Source: Candidatus Bathyarchaeia archaeon
GTDB lineage: Archaea; Thermoproteota; Bathyarchaeia; 40CM-2-53-6
Direction of reading: 5' to 3'
Assembly: GCA_035935655.1 (NCBI GenBank)
Contig: DASYWW010000037.1
Location: 62,001-126,000 of the forward strand
Length of the DNA stretch: 64,000 nucleotides
This document shows, piece by piece, positions 1 through 8,408 of this stretch (position 1 is its first letter; every line of letters starts with the position of its first letter). The notes under the pieces are model-generated. The model saw only the letters and a list, made by a program, of their open reading frames with translations, made no database searches and was not told the DNA's origin. The translations under genes were made by a program, and so were the position numbers.

Positions 1-114
1 GTCAATTCAATCAAGATAGGAGTGAAGGGACCCACAGCATCTGCCAGGTTGGATTATGTTGCAAAACACGGGGCGCGCCATCCAAACGAATACGTGGGAA
101 ACGAGAGGTCGTAG
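1..114 (+). CDS. HTH-LAGLIDADG-type protein, C-terminal end only (copy 1)
   Basis: The window opens inside a reading frame (frame 1) that ends at TAG 112-114 and gives 37 residues. They match the C-terminus of the complete HTH-LAGLIDADG protein at 2329-3249: both begin VNSIK and share AR, Y, KHG and HP.E at the same spacing, about 16 of 30 positions identical. The gene is therefore a paralogue whose main part lies left of the window. Like copy 2, it is followed at once by a YHS domain: the copper ATPase starts 2 bases after this stop. The homology is seen directly; a role as regulator of the downstream metal gene is inference. Confidence 0.75.
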   Translation, partial: VNSIKIGVKGPTASARLDYVAKHGARHPNEYVGNERS

Positions 115-116
115 CT

Positions 117-2264
117 TTGCCGAAGGATCCAACCTGTGGCATGTATGTGGAAGAGGGAGGAAATGCCCTCAAAACCGCCCGTTACGGGACAACGTACTAC
201 TTTTGCAGCGAAACCTGCCTAGTGGAGTTTCAAGCTCCAGAGAAGGCCATTGCCCGCCTAAAGCGGCTCGTGGCCCTAGGGGCATTCCTCACGGTTCCTA
301 TCGCCGCCCTAACCTACCTCCCGATAATTTCCGACAGAGCTACCAACAACCTCGTCATGTTCTTCCTTTCTCTTCCAGTTCAGTTCGTTGTCGGATTCCG
401 TTTCTATCGCGGAAGCTACGACGCGCTAAGATCGAGAATCGGCAACATGGACCTGTTGATCGGCCTGGGAACTTCAGCAGCCTGGATATACAGCATAATC
501 GTAACTTTCATCCCTGGATTCTTTCCGGGTAGCGCGACTTACTTCGAGACCTCAGCTATCATTATCACACTGATCCAGACAGGGAACTTACTTGAGTACA
601 TTACAAAGGGTAAGGCTTCGGAGGCGGTTCACAAACTGTTGAATCTGCAACCTACACTGGCCCACGTAATAAGAGATGGAGTCGAGACCCGCATACCCAT
701 CGAAAAGGTCGAGGTCAGTGATGTTCTCGTTGTACGTCCAGGCGAAAGAGTCCCAGTTGACGGTAGGGTGGTTGACGGAAGCTCGGTCGTTGACGAGTCG
801 ATGATTACGGGGGAGAGTCTGCCAAATGAGAAGCGAATCGGTGACGAAGTAATAGGAGCAACGATCAACAAATCCGGTCTACTGAAAATTCAGGTGACAA
901 AGGTCGGACAAGATACTGTTCTGTCCCAGATAGCCAAGCTGGTCGAAGAGGCACAGGTTGGAAAGGCCCCGCTCCAGGGATTGGCAGACAGGGTTTCAGC
1001 ATTCTTCGTTCCCGTGGTCATACTAATCGCGGTGTCATCTTTCATGTTCTGGTATTTTCTAGCGAGAATAGGACTCGCGTTCTCACTTCTCGCGTTCGTC
1101 TCTGTAGTTATCATCGCCTGCCCCTGCGCGCTAGGAATTGCAACCCCCGCGGCTTTGCTCGTGGGGACAGGAAAGGGGGCGGAGAACGGAATCCTGATCA
1201 AGGGAGGAGACCAGCTGGAGATGGCTCACAAAGCGAACACGGTCATCTTCGACAAGACTGGAACCCTGACCAAGGGTAAGCCTGCCGTGACAGATGTTGT
1301 TCCGATCGGAAAACTTTCGGAGGCGCAGATCCTCCGCTACGCCGGGTCCGTGGAAAAGGGTAGCGAACATCCCCTAGCCCAAGCAGTTGTCGATGCCGCC
1401 CAGAAGATGAGTGTCGCCCTGTCCGATCCTTCAGATTTTGAGGCCTTGGCTGGACTCGGGGTCAGGGCTAGTGTGCAAGGACGAGAAGTATTGCTGGGCA
1501 ACACTGATCTGATGAACAAGTTTTCCGTTCCGGTAGATGGCTATGCCGGGAAGCTGACAACTCTCCAGCTTCAAGGAAAAACAGCCACTATCCTTGCCGT
1601 GGACCGGGATCCTGTTGCGATCATCGGCCTTGCTGACACGGTTAAGGAAACGGCTGCCATAGCCGTCAAGGCGTTGAAATCGATGGGGCTGGAAGTAGTG
1701 ATGCTCACGGGCGACAATGAACGAACCGCGAAAGCCATCGCCCATGACCTTGGAATTGACAATGTCATCTCCAGTGTCCGCCCAGACCAAAAGGAGGCGC
1801 GCGTCCGGAACTTCCAGGCAGAGGGCAAGAAGGTCGTAATGGTTGGAGACGGGATAAACGATGCCCCAGCGCTGGCCGCAGCGGACGTTGGGATAGCAAT
1901 CGGTAGCGGGACCGACGTGGCAAAAGAGACTGGTGGAATAATCCTCATCAAAGACGACCTGACAGATGTTCCTAAAGCCCTACTCTTGAGCAAGGCAACT
2001 GTGAGCAAGATAAAACAAAACCTTCTCTGGGCCTTCGTCTACAACGTCGCCCTCATCCCAATTGCCGCCGGGATTCTGGTCCCGTTCCTAGGACCAGGAA
2101 TCTACCAGGTCCTACCACTCCTAGCAGGAGGGGCAATGGCAATCAGCTCAGTAACAGTTGTCTCCAACTCGCTCCTGCTTCGAAGATTCAACCCAAAAAA
2201 TCTAGGGATGGGAGCCAGCGCAAAAAGACCTAGCATAGCAGAGCTCCCGGTAGTTTCGCACTAG
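117..2264 (+). CDS. Heavy-metal (copper-type) P1B ATPase with N-terminal YHS/TRASH domain
   Basis: A P1B ATPase of 715 residues, expected to use ATP to move Cu(I) or a similar soft metal across the cell membrane. The N-terminus (about residues 4-45) is a YHS/TRASH metal site (TCGM, then FCSETC) instead of the usual HMA domain. Visible landmarks are the actuator TGES near 231, the CPC metal site in a membrane helix near 335-337, phosphorylation motif DKTGTLT near 379, the SEHPLA nucleotide-domain motif, and GDGINDAP near 577. Several hydrophobic helices precede TGES, one pair surrounds CPC and a final pair is at the C-terminus. The start is TTG, with GAGGT about 10 bases upstream, just behind the stop of an HTH-LAGLIDADG gene, which suggests one transcript. 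CPC supports Cu/Ag, but the metal is not proven. Confidence 0.93.
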   Translation: MPKDPTCGMYVEEGGNALKTARYGTTYYFCSETCLVEFQAPEKAIARLKRLVALGAFLTVPIAALTYLPIISDRATNNLVMFFLSLPVQFVVGFRFYRGSYDALRSRIGNMDLLIGLGTSAAWIYSIIVTFIPGFFPGSATYFETSAIIITLIQTGNLLEYITKGKASEAVHKLLNLQPTLAHVIRDGVETRIPIEKVEVSDVLVVRPGERVPVDGRVVDGSSVVDESMITGESLPNEKRIGDEVIGATINKSGLLKIQVTKVGQDTVLSQIAKLVEEAQVGKAPLQGLADRVSAFFVPVVILIAVSSFMFWYFLARIGLAFSLLAFVSVVIIACPCALGIATPAALLVGTGKGAENGILIKGGDQLEMAHKANTVIFDKTGTLTKGKPAVTDVVPIGKLSEAQILRYAGSVEKGSEHPLAQAVVDAAQKMSVALSDPSDFEALAGLGVRASVQGREVLLGNTDLMNKFSVPVDGYAGKLTTLQLQGKTATILAVDRDPVAIIGLADTVKETAAIAVKALKSMGLEVVMLTGDNERTAKAIAHDLGIDNVISSVRPDQKEARVRNFQAEGKKVVMVGDGINDAPALAAADVGIAIGSGTDVAKETGGIILIKDDLTDVPKALLLSKATVSKIKQNLLWAFVYNVALIPIAAGILVPFLGPGIYQVLPLLAGGAMAISSVTVVSNSLLLRRFNPKNLGMGASAKRPSIAELPVVSH

Positions 2265-2328
2265 AGTCTCCCATAACTAACTGTCAAGAGTCGCACTGTA
2301 TCAAAGACAATCTGGTAGGCCCGAGGAC

Positions 2329-3249
2329 TTGAGGCATGTCAAAGTGGGAAGTCAGGCTGTTCGTGAATGGATTTCGCTCTACACAAACGGATCATCGACC
2401 ACCAAGATAGCCAAACAGTATGGCGTGCATAGCTCCACGGTTAGCCGTAACCTAGGATGCTATATCACGCTGAGAGATCGATTGGCAGCCTTAGTAACTG
2501 CGTCAACAAAGTATCCTAAAACTCCTTTCACCGGCGACGAGGGCGAAGGAGCCTTTCTAGCCGGGCTAGTTGAGGATCTTAATGTGAGGATAGCCGGGAG
2601 ACTCATTGAACTCAATTCCACGACAACACATCCAGCTATGGGGCAACTATTTCGCAAGATCTTCACGCGTTTTGGACATCCTACGTTGAGGCCGGGTTAC
2701 AACCCTCGTGGGTACTATCAATACCACCTCGCCGTGTCTCTGCATCGGAGCTTCGAGCCGTTCCTAAGAAAGTTGGAAAACATGCCCGTGTGGGTGCCTC
2801 AATCAAGTGATGACCCGATATTCCAAGCATATCTGGCGGGCCTCATTGCTGCGGAAGGATGCATCAGATTGTATTGCGGGAATCGTCGCGCACATGCAGT
2901 CTTGCATATAACCCTAAACAAGCCTTCACTATTAGTTCAGTTGTCAAGGATTGTCGGAGGGAATCTGTACGAAGTTCAACGCGCTTGGCGACTTGTCATC
3001 TATGGAAAGGCGGCTGTAGAATTATTGCGTCGCCTCGATATTCGACATCAAGAAAAGGTGGATAAGGCGAAATTGGTGATGGATCATGCTGGTGAAAAAT
3101 GGCCGACAGTGGAGCCCCTGTGGTTAGGGCTGGTCAATAGTATCAAGGTTCAAGTGAACAAATACAAGGCCCAAGCAAGATTCGAGTACATAGAGAAACA
3201 TGGCAGTCCTCACCCGGCGGAAACTAGAATAGCAGAGGTCGCCTTATGA
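2329..3249 (+). CDS. HTH-LAGLIDADG DNA-binding protein (copy 2), probable regulator or homing-endonuclease relative
   Basis: 306 residues, TTG start with GAGG upstream. The N-terminus (about 8-45) is a resolvase/Hin-like helix-turn-helix (TTKIAKQYGVHSSTVSRN). Two LAGLIDADG helices follow: AFLAGLVEDLN near 75 and AYLAGLIAAEG near 167. The residue that is normally the catalytic Asp is Leu in the first motif and Glu in the second, so double-strand cleavage looks doubtful. Known LAGLIDADG proteins that kept DNA binding but lost cleavage include WhiA. The gene sits between the copper ATPase and a YHS protein, overlapping the latter by ATGA, and a second copy precedes the ATPase. A metal-linked transcription regulator fits better than a free homing enzyme, but this is inference. 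Confidence 0.7.
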   Translation: MRHVKVGSQAVREWISLYTNGSSTTKIAKQYGVHSSTVSRNLGCYITLRDRLAALVTASTKYPKTPFTGDEGEGAFLAGLVEDLNVRIAGRLIELNSTTTHPAMGQLFRKIFTRFGHPTLRPGYNPRGYYQYHLAVSLHRSFEPFLRKLENMPVWVPQSSDDPIFQAYLAGLIAAEGCIRLYCGNRRAHAVLHITLNKPSLLVQLSRIVGGNLYEVQRAWRLVIYGKAAVELLRRLDIRHQEKVDKAKLVMDHAGEKWPTVEPLWLGLVNSIKVQVNKYKAQARFEYIEKHGSPHPAETRIAEVAL

Positions 3250-3392
3250 CAAAAGATCCAGTCTGTGGAATGATGGTGGACGAGAGAAAGACCAAGTTTC
3301 AATCAATCTATGAAGGGAGGAACTACTACTTCTGTTCTAGTGCTTGCAAGACAACTTTCGACAGATCTCCACAAAAATACGCGGGCAAGTAG
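3246..3392 (+). CDS. Small YHS/TRASH metal-binding protein, 48 aa
   Basis: A 48-residue protein that begins MTKDPVCGM and has the YHS/TRASH layout: one Cys near residue 7, then YYFCSSAC with two Cys three residues apart. Its ATG overlaps the stop of the HTH-LAGLIDADG gene (ATGA), so translation is probably coupled. The same domain forms the N-terminus of the copper ATPase 1 kb upstream. Known archaeal copper clusters (copT-copM-copA type) pair an ATPase with a small TRASH chaperone, so this is probably the copper carrier of the module. Function is inferred from the domain and neighbours. Confidence 0.8.
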   Translation: MTKDPVCGMMVDERKTKFQSIYEGRNYYFCSSACKTTFDRSPQKYAGK

Positions 3393-3470
3393 CCCGGATT
3401 CCATGAGCGGATGGGCTGTATGTCCAGAACAGAATTCGCCGACACCGGTCGAGGCTTCAAGTCTTTATTG

Positions 3471-4217
3471 TCAGCTTCTTACTTCGTATTGAAATGCTCT
3501 CCATGAAACATAAGCCAACAGGAAAGCGAACGGAAAACCCGAAAGCATGAGGATTGTCGTTCTCAGTGTCGGAGCTGAGGGGGGCAACAATCCAAAGATG
3601 TCAGGTAAAGTTGTCCCGAAGCTGATGATGCTAATTATTATTCCAAGAATGTAACCGCCCGGTCTTTTGGTAGAAATAAGGATGAAGGAGCTTACTCCAA
3701 TAGCCATGGCGTAGAAGTACCATACCGGCCCAAGAAATAACGTGGAGAACTGGCTCAAAGCGTACTGTCTGTCTTCACCTATCCCTGGAAGCAACAGAAT
3801 CGCCTGGACAAGAATCACGAGCAGACTTACCATGGCGTAAATCCGATACTTTGGATTAATTGGACTCCCATTCAAGCGGTGGTTACCCATACTCGGTCTC
3901 AACCGTCCTAACCAACGAATCCATCTCTCCGCCCCAACACGGTCTTTCGACCCAAACGTTCCCAGACTGGACACGAAGAATAAGACGCCCACCAGAAAGA
4001 ACAATACACCTGTTACGACTTGGGCGAAAAGGCTCAGGGACATGACCGTCACAAACGCTACCGTTGGGAAACACGAGAGACAGGCGTTTCCCGTAAAACG
4101 AAGACCTGGAAAAATCAGCCACAATCCAAAAGCCCCCGACAAAGGTGCAAGAAGCAGAAGAAGAGTAGCTATCTTGTACTGTCTTGGCGTTCCAGAAGCG
4201 GGCGAGGGTAAAACCAA
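3471..4217 (-). CDS. Polytopic membrane protein, unknown function
   Basis: 248 residues with about six hydrophobic segments separated by short loops, and one larger basic loop in the middle (about residues 90-125). No family motif is recognised. It lies on the strand opposite to the copper module, ends about 80 bases from the YHS gene, and appears to be transcribed alone. A short loop with CLSC between the first two helices might bind metal or form a disulfide, which is only a guess. It is called as real because the long open frame has a clean transmembrane pattern. Confidence 0.7.
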   Translation of the reverse strand: MVLPSPASGTPRQYKIATLLLLLAPLSGAFGLWLIFPGLRFTGNACLSCFPTVAFVTVMSLSLFAQVVTGVLFFLVGVLFFVSSLGTFGSKDRVGAERWIRWLGRLRPSMGNHRLNGSPINPKYRIYAMVSLLVILVQAILLLPGIGEDRQYALSQFSTLFLGPVWYFYAMAIGVSSFILISTKRPGGYILGIIISIISFGTTLPDIFGLLPPSAPTLRTTILMLSGFPFAFLLAYVSWRAFQYEVRS

Positions 4218-4621
4218 ACTTTCTTCCCTAGAAATAGGGCTACCCGATTATTTACGAACATAGGCCATAGAACTTCCATTAAGTCTTGGTAGGCTTTCTC
4301 TGGCGAGTACAGTATAGCTCAGGTATAGCTTACAAATAACCAAATCAAATACTATTACTGGAACCGCCTCGATTGTCTCAAGTTGCATAGAATGAGAAGA
4401 CTGCAAGACCGATTAGCTGGGTACAGATTCGGTCTGGTCTACGCCCGTATGCTTCTTGTCCGCTTCGAATTGATTGCATTGTCAAGAAAAAAAGATTGCT
4501 GGCGACCATGACTAAGCTCCGGAGTAGAAAGCCGCTATGGCGGCGATAACAAAAACCGCCAACGAAATTGCCAGCCCGGCTTGGACGCGATTCTTATAGG
4601 GCCCGCGGATGACGCGGCAGG
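4218..4621. other. Intergenic region, no gene seen
   Basis: About 400 bases between two divergent transporter-type genes. It must hold both promoters. AT-rich stretches lie at 4310-4370, including a short direct repeat of the form AGTATAGCT/GGTATAGCT. No convincing small ORF, tRNA or hairpin was found. Confidence 0.5.
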
Positions 4622-5524
4622 GTGCGGCTAGCCCACGTCTCGCTCCTCGGGACGATTATTGGAGCAGGTTTCTGGGGCCTCTCGGGAACTGCTGCTCAAG
4701 CTCTGTTCCAAACCTACCAATTTCCTGTGATAGCGCTTGTTACAATCCGAACGCTCGTATCAGGGATGGTCCTCTTCATCATCGTGCGCCCCAGTACGCC
4801 TAGACGGCCTCTCGGCCCGCTTCTCGGTCTCTCGGTTTTCGGTTTCGCGGGTTCTCAGTTGGCCTATCTTGGCGCGATCCAGTTCTCGAACGCGGCTACC
4901 GCAACCCTGCTGCAATTTCTGTTCTTGCCGATTGTCGCTGGCTATGAAGCGGTGAAAGGGGCATTGCGCTGGTCGGTTCAATGGACTGTTTCGCTGCTAT
5001 TGGCTATGGTCGGGACCCTGTTCTTGGTTGGAGGAGTGCCTGGTTGGAACTTTCGGATATTGGTAACTACTAACGGGGTGTTGTTCGGGTTGTTGGCGGC
5101 TGTCTCGGGAGCATACTACACATTGGCCTCGCGTCCTCTTGTCCAGGCTCACGGGTCTTGGTGGGTTACGACCTGGGGATTTGCGATTGGCGGATTGGTG
5201 ACAGTGCCTTTTGGTGTGGAGTCAATTCTGAACTATCAAATGCCGTCGACTGCGTATGGTTTCGGAGGATTGGTCGGGCTTGTTGCTTTCGTTACTATCT
5301 TCGGGACAATTCTGGCTTACGGTCTCTATTTGGCCGGTTTGCGTCGGCTCTCGGCCACCGAGATCGGTTTAGCCTCCTCCTCTGAACCCATCGTGGCAGC
5401 TCTTGCAGCGTTCGTTTTCCTCGGCGTAATCTTGACTGGTACACAGTATCTAGGTGGGGCGTTGATCATTCTGGCAGTGGTCCTTCATGCTTCTCGAAAG
5501 GTTGACGAAGTCACTATTTCCTAA
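4622..5524 (+). CDS. EamA/DMT-superfamily transporter
   Basis: 300 residues with ten predicted membrane helices in two EamA repeats, the usual size for the drug/metabolite transporter superfamily. The first repeat starts at once (LLGTIIGAGFWGLSG); the second ends with the typical SSEPIVAALAAFVFLGE-like signature near residue 260, followed by a last helix. These proteins usually export amino acids or small metabolites, and the substrate cannot be told from sequence. GTG is chosen as start because the first helix begins just after it. It appears to stand alone. Confidence 0.88.
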   Translation: MRLAHVSLLGTIIGAGFWGLSGTAAQALFQTYQFPVIALVTIRTLVSGMVLFIIVRPSTPRRPLGPLLGLSVFGFAGSQLAYLGAIQFSNAATATLLQFLFLPIVAGYEAVKGALRWSVQWTVSLLLAMVGTLFLVGGVPGWNFRILVTTNGVLFGLLAAVSGAYYTLASRPLVQAHGSWWVTTWGFAIGGLVTVPFGVESILNYQMPSTAYGFGGLVGLVAFVTIFGTILAYGLYLAGLRRLSATEIGLASSSEPIVAALAAFVFLGVILTGTQYLGGALIILAVVLHASRKVDEVTIS

Positions 5525-5646
5525 TCCAGGTTGAGGAGAACTAGACCGGGGAATGCGAGCTTGGGTCCTCGCGGTTATAGGACCAAGAGATTTAGCGAGG
5601 CTAAGGGCTCTTTGATCTAGAAATCTTCGGCAGGGCAATCTGGACA

Positions 5647-6663
5647 ATGCGTTCGGGAAGACACACCGGCTTTGTAACAGGAAAGATCCCACCCGAAACA
5701 TTGTTGCGCGCAGTCTACACTAATCTGGGAAGAAGGGACAAGCGAGTTCTCGTGGGTCCGGGAATCGGTCGTGACTCGGCCGCGGTCAAGCAAGATGGCA
5801 CCATCCTTGTCTTTACTGCTGATCCAATTACTGGGACGCCGAGTCATATTGGACAACATTCAGTCGAAATTAATGCAAACGACATTGCGACGACTGGAGC
5901 GAGGCCAAAATGGTACCTTTGCACAATCTTGCTTCCGGTTGGTACTAGAGAAGATTCTCTGAGAGAGATCGCAAGAGAGATCCACGAAACGGCGAAGAGA
6001 CTTGGGATCACCGTTGTCGGAGGACACACCGAGGCAACTCCAGGACTCGACCGACCGATAATTTCAGGTTTCATGGTTGGCGAGACACATGGTAGAGTTC
6101 TGAGTTCAGAAGGCGGGAGACCGGGAGACAGGATACTCCTAACTAAGACAGCTGGACTCGAGGGTACTGCGATTCTGGCGCGAGACAGAGCTACCCTCTT
6201 GAAGAAGAAGGGAGTTCCAGAGAGGCTGTTGAAACTGGCCAGAAGCTATCAGGACCAGATTAGCGTCGTTGATGAGGCGCTTCTGACGGCCAAGCTGAGT
6301 GGCGTCCACGCTTTGCATGATCCCACTGAAGGCGGGGTCTTGAATGGTCTGTGGGAGCTGGCCGAAGCTTCCAATCTTGGTGTGGAGGTTTGGGGGGAGA
6401 GAATTCCTGTAGCCCCTGCAACGCAGGTCATTTGCCTCACGCTGGGGCTTGACCCGTTGAAACTGATGAGTTCTGGAACACTCCTGTTGGCAGTCGAACG
6501 ATCGAAGCGCGGGACCGTTCAGAAGGCTCTGCTGAACACCTCGAGCAGGCTCACCGAAGTTGGAAAACTGACCTCTCGAAATAAGGGAAGGGTCCTGGTG
6601 AAACAAGGAAAGAGACAGGCTTTGAGAGCCGTTTCCCAAGATGAGCTCTACAAGCTATCATGA
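5647..6663 (+). CDS. AIR synthase-related protein (HypE/ThiL-like ATP-binding enzyme)
   Basis: 338 residues with the AIR synthase fold: an N-terminal ATP-binding half (GIGRDSAAV near 40, DPITG near 59, NDIATTGARP near 80, GGHTEATPG near 120) and a C-terminal half (HDPTEGGVLNGLWE near 220). The order is closest to HypE, the hydrogenase maturation enzyme, but the C-terminal Pro-Arg-Ile-Cys tail that HypE needs to carry the thiocarbamoyl group is absent, and no hydrogenase gene is near. It is probably one of the archaeal HypE-like enzymes of unknown substrate. The gene overlaps the convergent MFS gene by 6 bases. Confidence 0.85.
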   Translation: MRSGRHTGFVTGKIPPETLLRAVYTNLGRRDKRVLVGPGIGRDSAAVKQDGTILVFTADPITGTPSHIGQHSVEINANDIATTGARPKWYLCTILLPVGTREDSLREIAREIHETAKRLGITVVGGHTEATPGLDRPIISGFMVGETHGRVLSSEGGRPGDRILLTKTAGLEGTAILARDRATLLKKKGVPERLLKLARSYQDQISVVDEALLTAKLSGVHALHDPTEGGVLNGLWELAEASNLGVEVWGERIPVAPATQVICLTLGLDPLKLMSSGTLLLAVERSKRGTVQKALLNTSSRLTEVGKLTSRNKGRVLVKQGKRQALRAVSQDELYKLS

Positions 6664-7827
6664 TTGCCGGGAGTTTGCCTTGAATGGCTCTTGAAGAAAG
6701 AAGATGAAGAGCATCATTGCAACAGCCAACCCGCCAATAAAGAACCATCCCGTGGGAAAGCCGTAGGCTGCTGCGAAGAGACTGAACCCTATTGTCACAC
6801 CGAAGCTTCCTAGAATCTGGACAGAGTTGATTATGCTGATCCCGAGAGGAGCGTATTCATGACCCACTTCTGGATATTGGCTGACGCTAGCGTACATTGT
6901 CGAGAAGACCATGGCGTCTAGGAAGCCAACTGCTGGAATGAGGAACCATAATCCGTTTGCTGGAGAGGCTCCGAACAGGGCTATTCCGATTGAGGTGAGG
7001 AGTCCGGGGACTAGGATGAAGATCTTTCGCTGCCGAAACCGGTCGGAGAGATACCCGCCTACAGGTCCTCCGAATATGCTCGCGAACATGATCAACGAGG
7101 CAAGCAACCCTGCTATGTCTGCCCGAAACGGTAATGTCGTATGGAGGTAGTATTCTAGGAATTGTGACGCGGTGAAGATGCCGCCCCATAGTCCAAGGAC
7201 TCCGAACCCGATAATCCAGACATCGCGGCTCTCGAAGGCACGCCGCATCGGTTTACGTTCTTTCTTCACGCTGGTATCTCGTGGTATGACGACCTGGCCG
7301 ATTCCGACCGAGACTAAGCCGAGCACTCCACCGAATATCAAACCTAGGTGCCAGTTGAGCAGGTCGATAACCATAACCCAAACGAATAGTCCTAAGCCCC
7401 CTCCTATGTTGAAGCAGCTGTTGTAGAGGCCTAGGACTAGTCCCTCTTCTTCCGGCTTAAACAGAGGCGTCAAGATGCCGATCGCCGGGGCGAAGAAAAG
7501 TGCAGCACCAACGCCTAGGAGGAACCTTGAAACAAGCAGAACCGGAAAGTTAGGTGATAGTCCCTCTCCTACTCCCGACAGCGAGAGAACGAGCATTCCA
7601 AGTTGGGAGGTGTTTTTGGGACCCCATCGTGCAGAGGCGATCCCTGCAGGAACTTGAAAGACTCCGGCGCCGATGAGGAAAGAGGCTGTTAAAATTCCAA
7701 GGTCGACGGGGCCAAGGTGGAGATCATTACTGATGAGAATGAGTGCGGGTGCTATATTGAACCAGTTGATGGTGTAGATGACTCGAGATGTTAGGACTGA
7801 CGATAGGACGAGCCATCTTCTCTCCAA
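6658..7827 (-). CDS. Major facilitator superfamily transporter
   Basis: 389 residues with twelve hydrophobic helices in two halves of six and a basic central loop (about 185-200, KKERKP). The helix 2-3 loop carries the MFS-like stretch around ARWGPKNTS, and the equivalent SDRFRQRK loop appears in the second half. The substrate is unknown. The start is TTG; the first helix follows within ten residues. The 3' end overlaps the convergent AIR-synthase-like gene by 6 bases. Confidence 0.88.
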   Translation of the reverse strand: MERRWLVLSSVLTSRVIYTINWFNIAPALILISNDLHLGPVDLGILTASFLIGAGVFQVPAGIASARWGPKNTSQLGMLVLSLSGVGEGLSPNFPVLLVSRFLLGVGAALFFAPAIGILTPLFKPEEEGLVLGLYNSCFNIGGGLGLFVWVMVIDLLNWHLGLIFGGVLGLVSVGIGQVVIPRDTSVKKERKPMRRAFESRDVWIIGFGVLGLWGGIFTASQFLEYYLHTTLPFRADIAGLLASLIMFASIFGGPVGGYLSDRFRQRKIFILVPGLLTSIGIALFGASPANGLWFLIPAVGFLDAMVFSTMYASVSQYPEVGHEYAPLGISIINSVQILGSFGVTIGFSLFAAAYGFPTGWFFIGGLAVAMMLFIFFLQEPFKANSRQS

Positions 7828-8408
7828 GGGAATCGTTGGTCCGTTTCGAACGCTTTGTTCGGGATTATTTGAGGGTCCGGGTACATTGTTGCATGGATAT
7901 CGAAGGGTCCTCTCTCATTCTCGCCCGGCTACCGCCGAGTCTCAAGATCCACTTCATCTAGTCCCAAAGGACATGTCCGTTGGGCCAGAGCTTTCATCCA
8001 CGACATCCGAAGATGACTTTGGTATCGGGTCAACATTCTTGCCCGGCTTCTAGGGGAGTAGAAAGAGGACGCGGGGGTTATGTTGTTCGTTATTACTTAT
8101 GGATTTCGGAAAAGGGTACTGTTTCAGCCAGGCCATTCAACCGTCAACCGCGGGCTGCAAATTTCCGACGGCATATATTCAGATCTCCACTTTCGTTGAA
8201 TGTCCTTCCGAGCTGTCTTATTGGGTCAGAAATTTTGCACTGGAAGCCGCATGATAAACTCTTAACTCGCCAAACTCGCCAAGCCATCCCTCGACCAGTA
8301 CACGGGGTAGCCGACTTAGCAAAGTCACGATACGAACAGAGTCGACCGTAGAGTCCTACTCGGGATCGGGATTAAGTAGAGGTTCCAGAGGCGGCGGTCA
8401 AGCTCCGG
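7828..8408. other. Intergenic region, no gene seen
   Basis: About 580 bases between the MFS gene and the recombinase gene. A 123-codon open frame runs through it on the plus strand, but its composition (Arg, Pro and His rich, no hydrophobic core pattern) looks like chance. No tRNA or obvious attachment site for the neighbouring recombinase was recognised. Confidence 0.5.

Noticed and set aside
7980-8351. 123-codon plus-strand frame in the gap before the recombinase
   Set aside because: Arg/Pro/His-rich with no hydrophobic pattern and no start signal; looks like chance.
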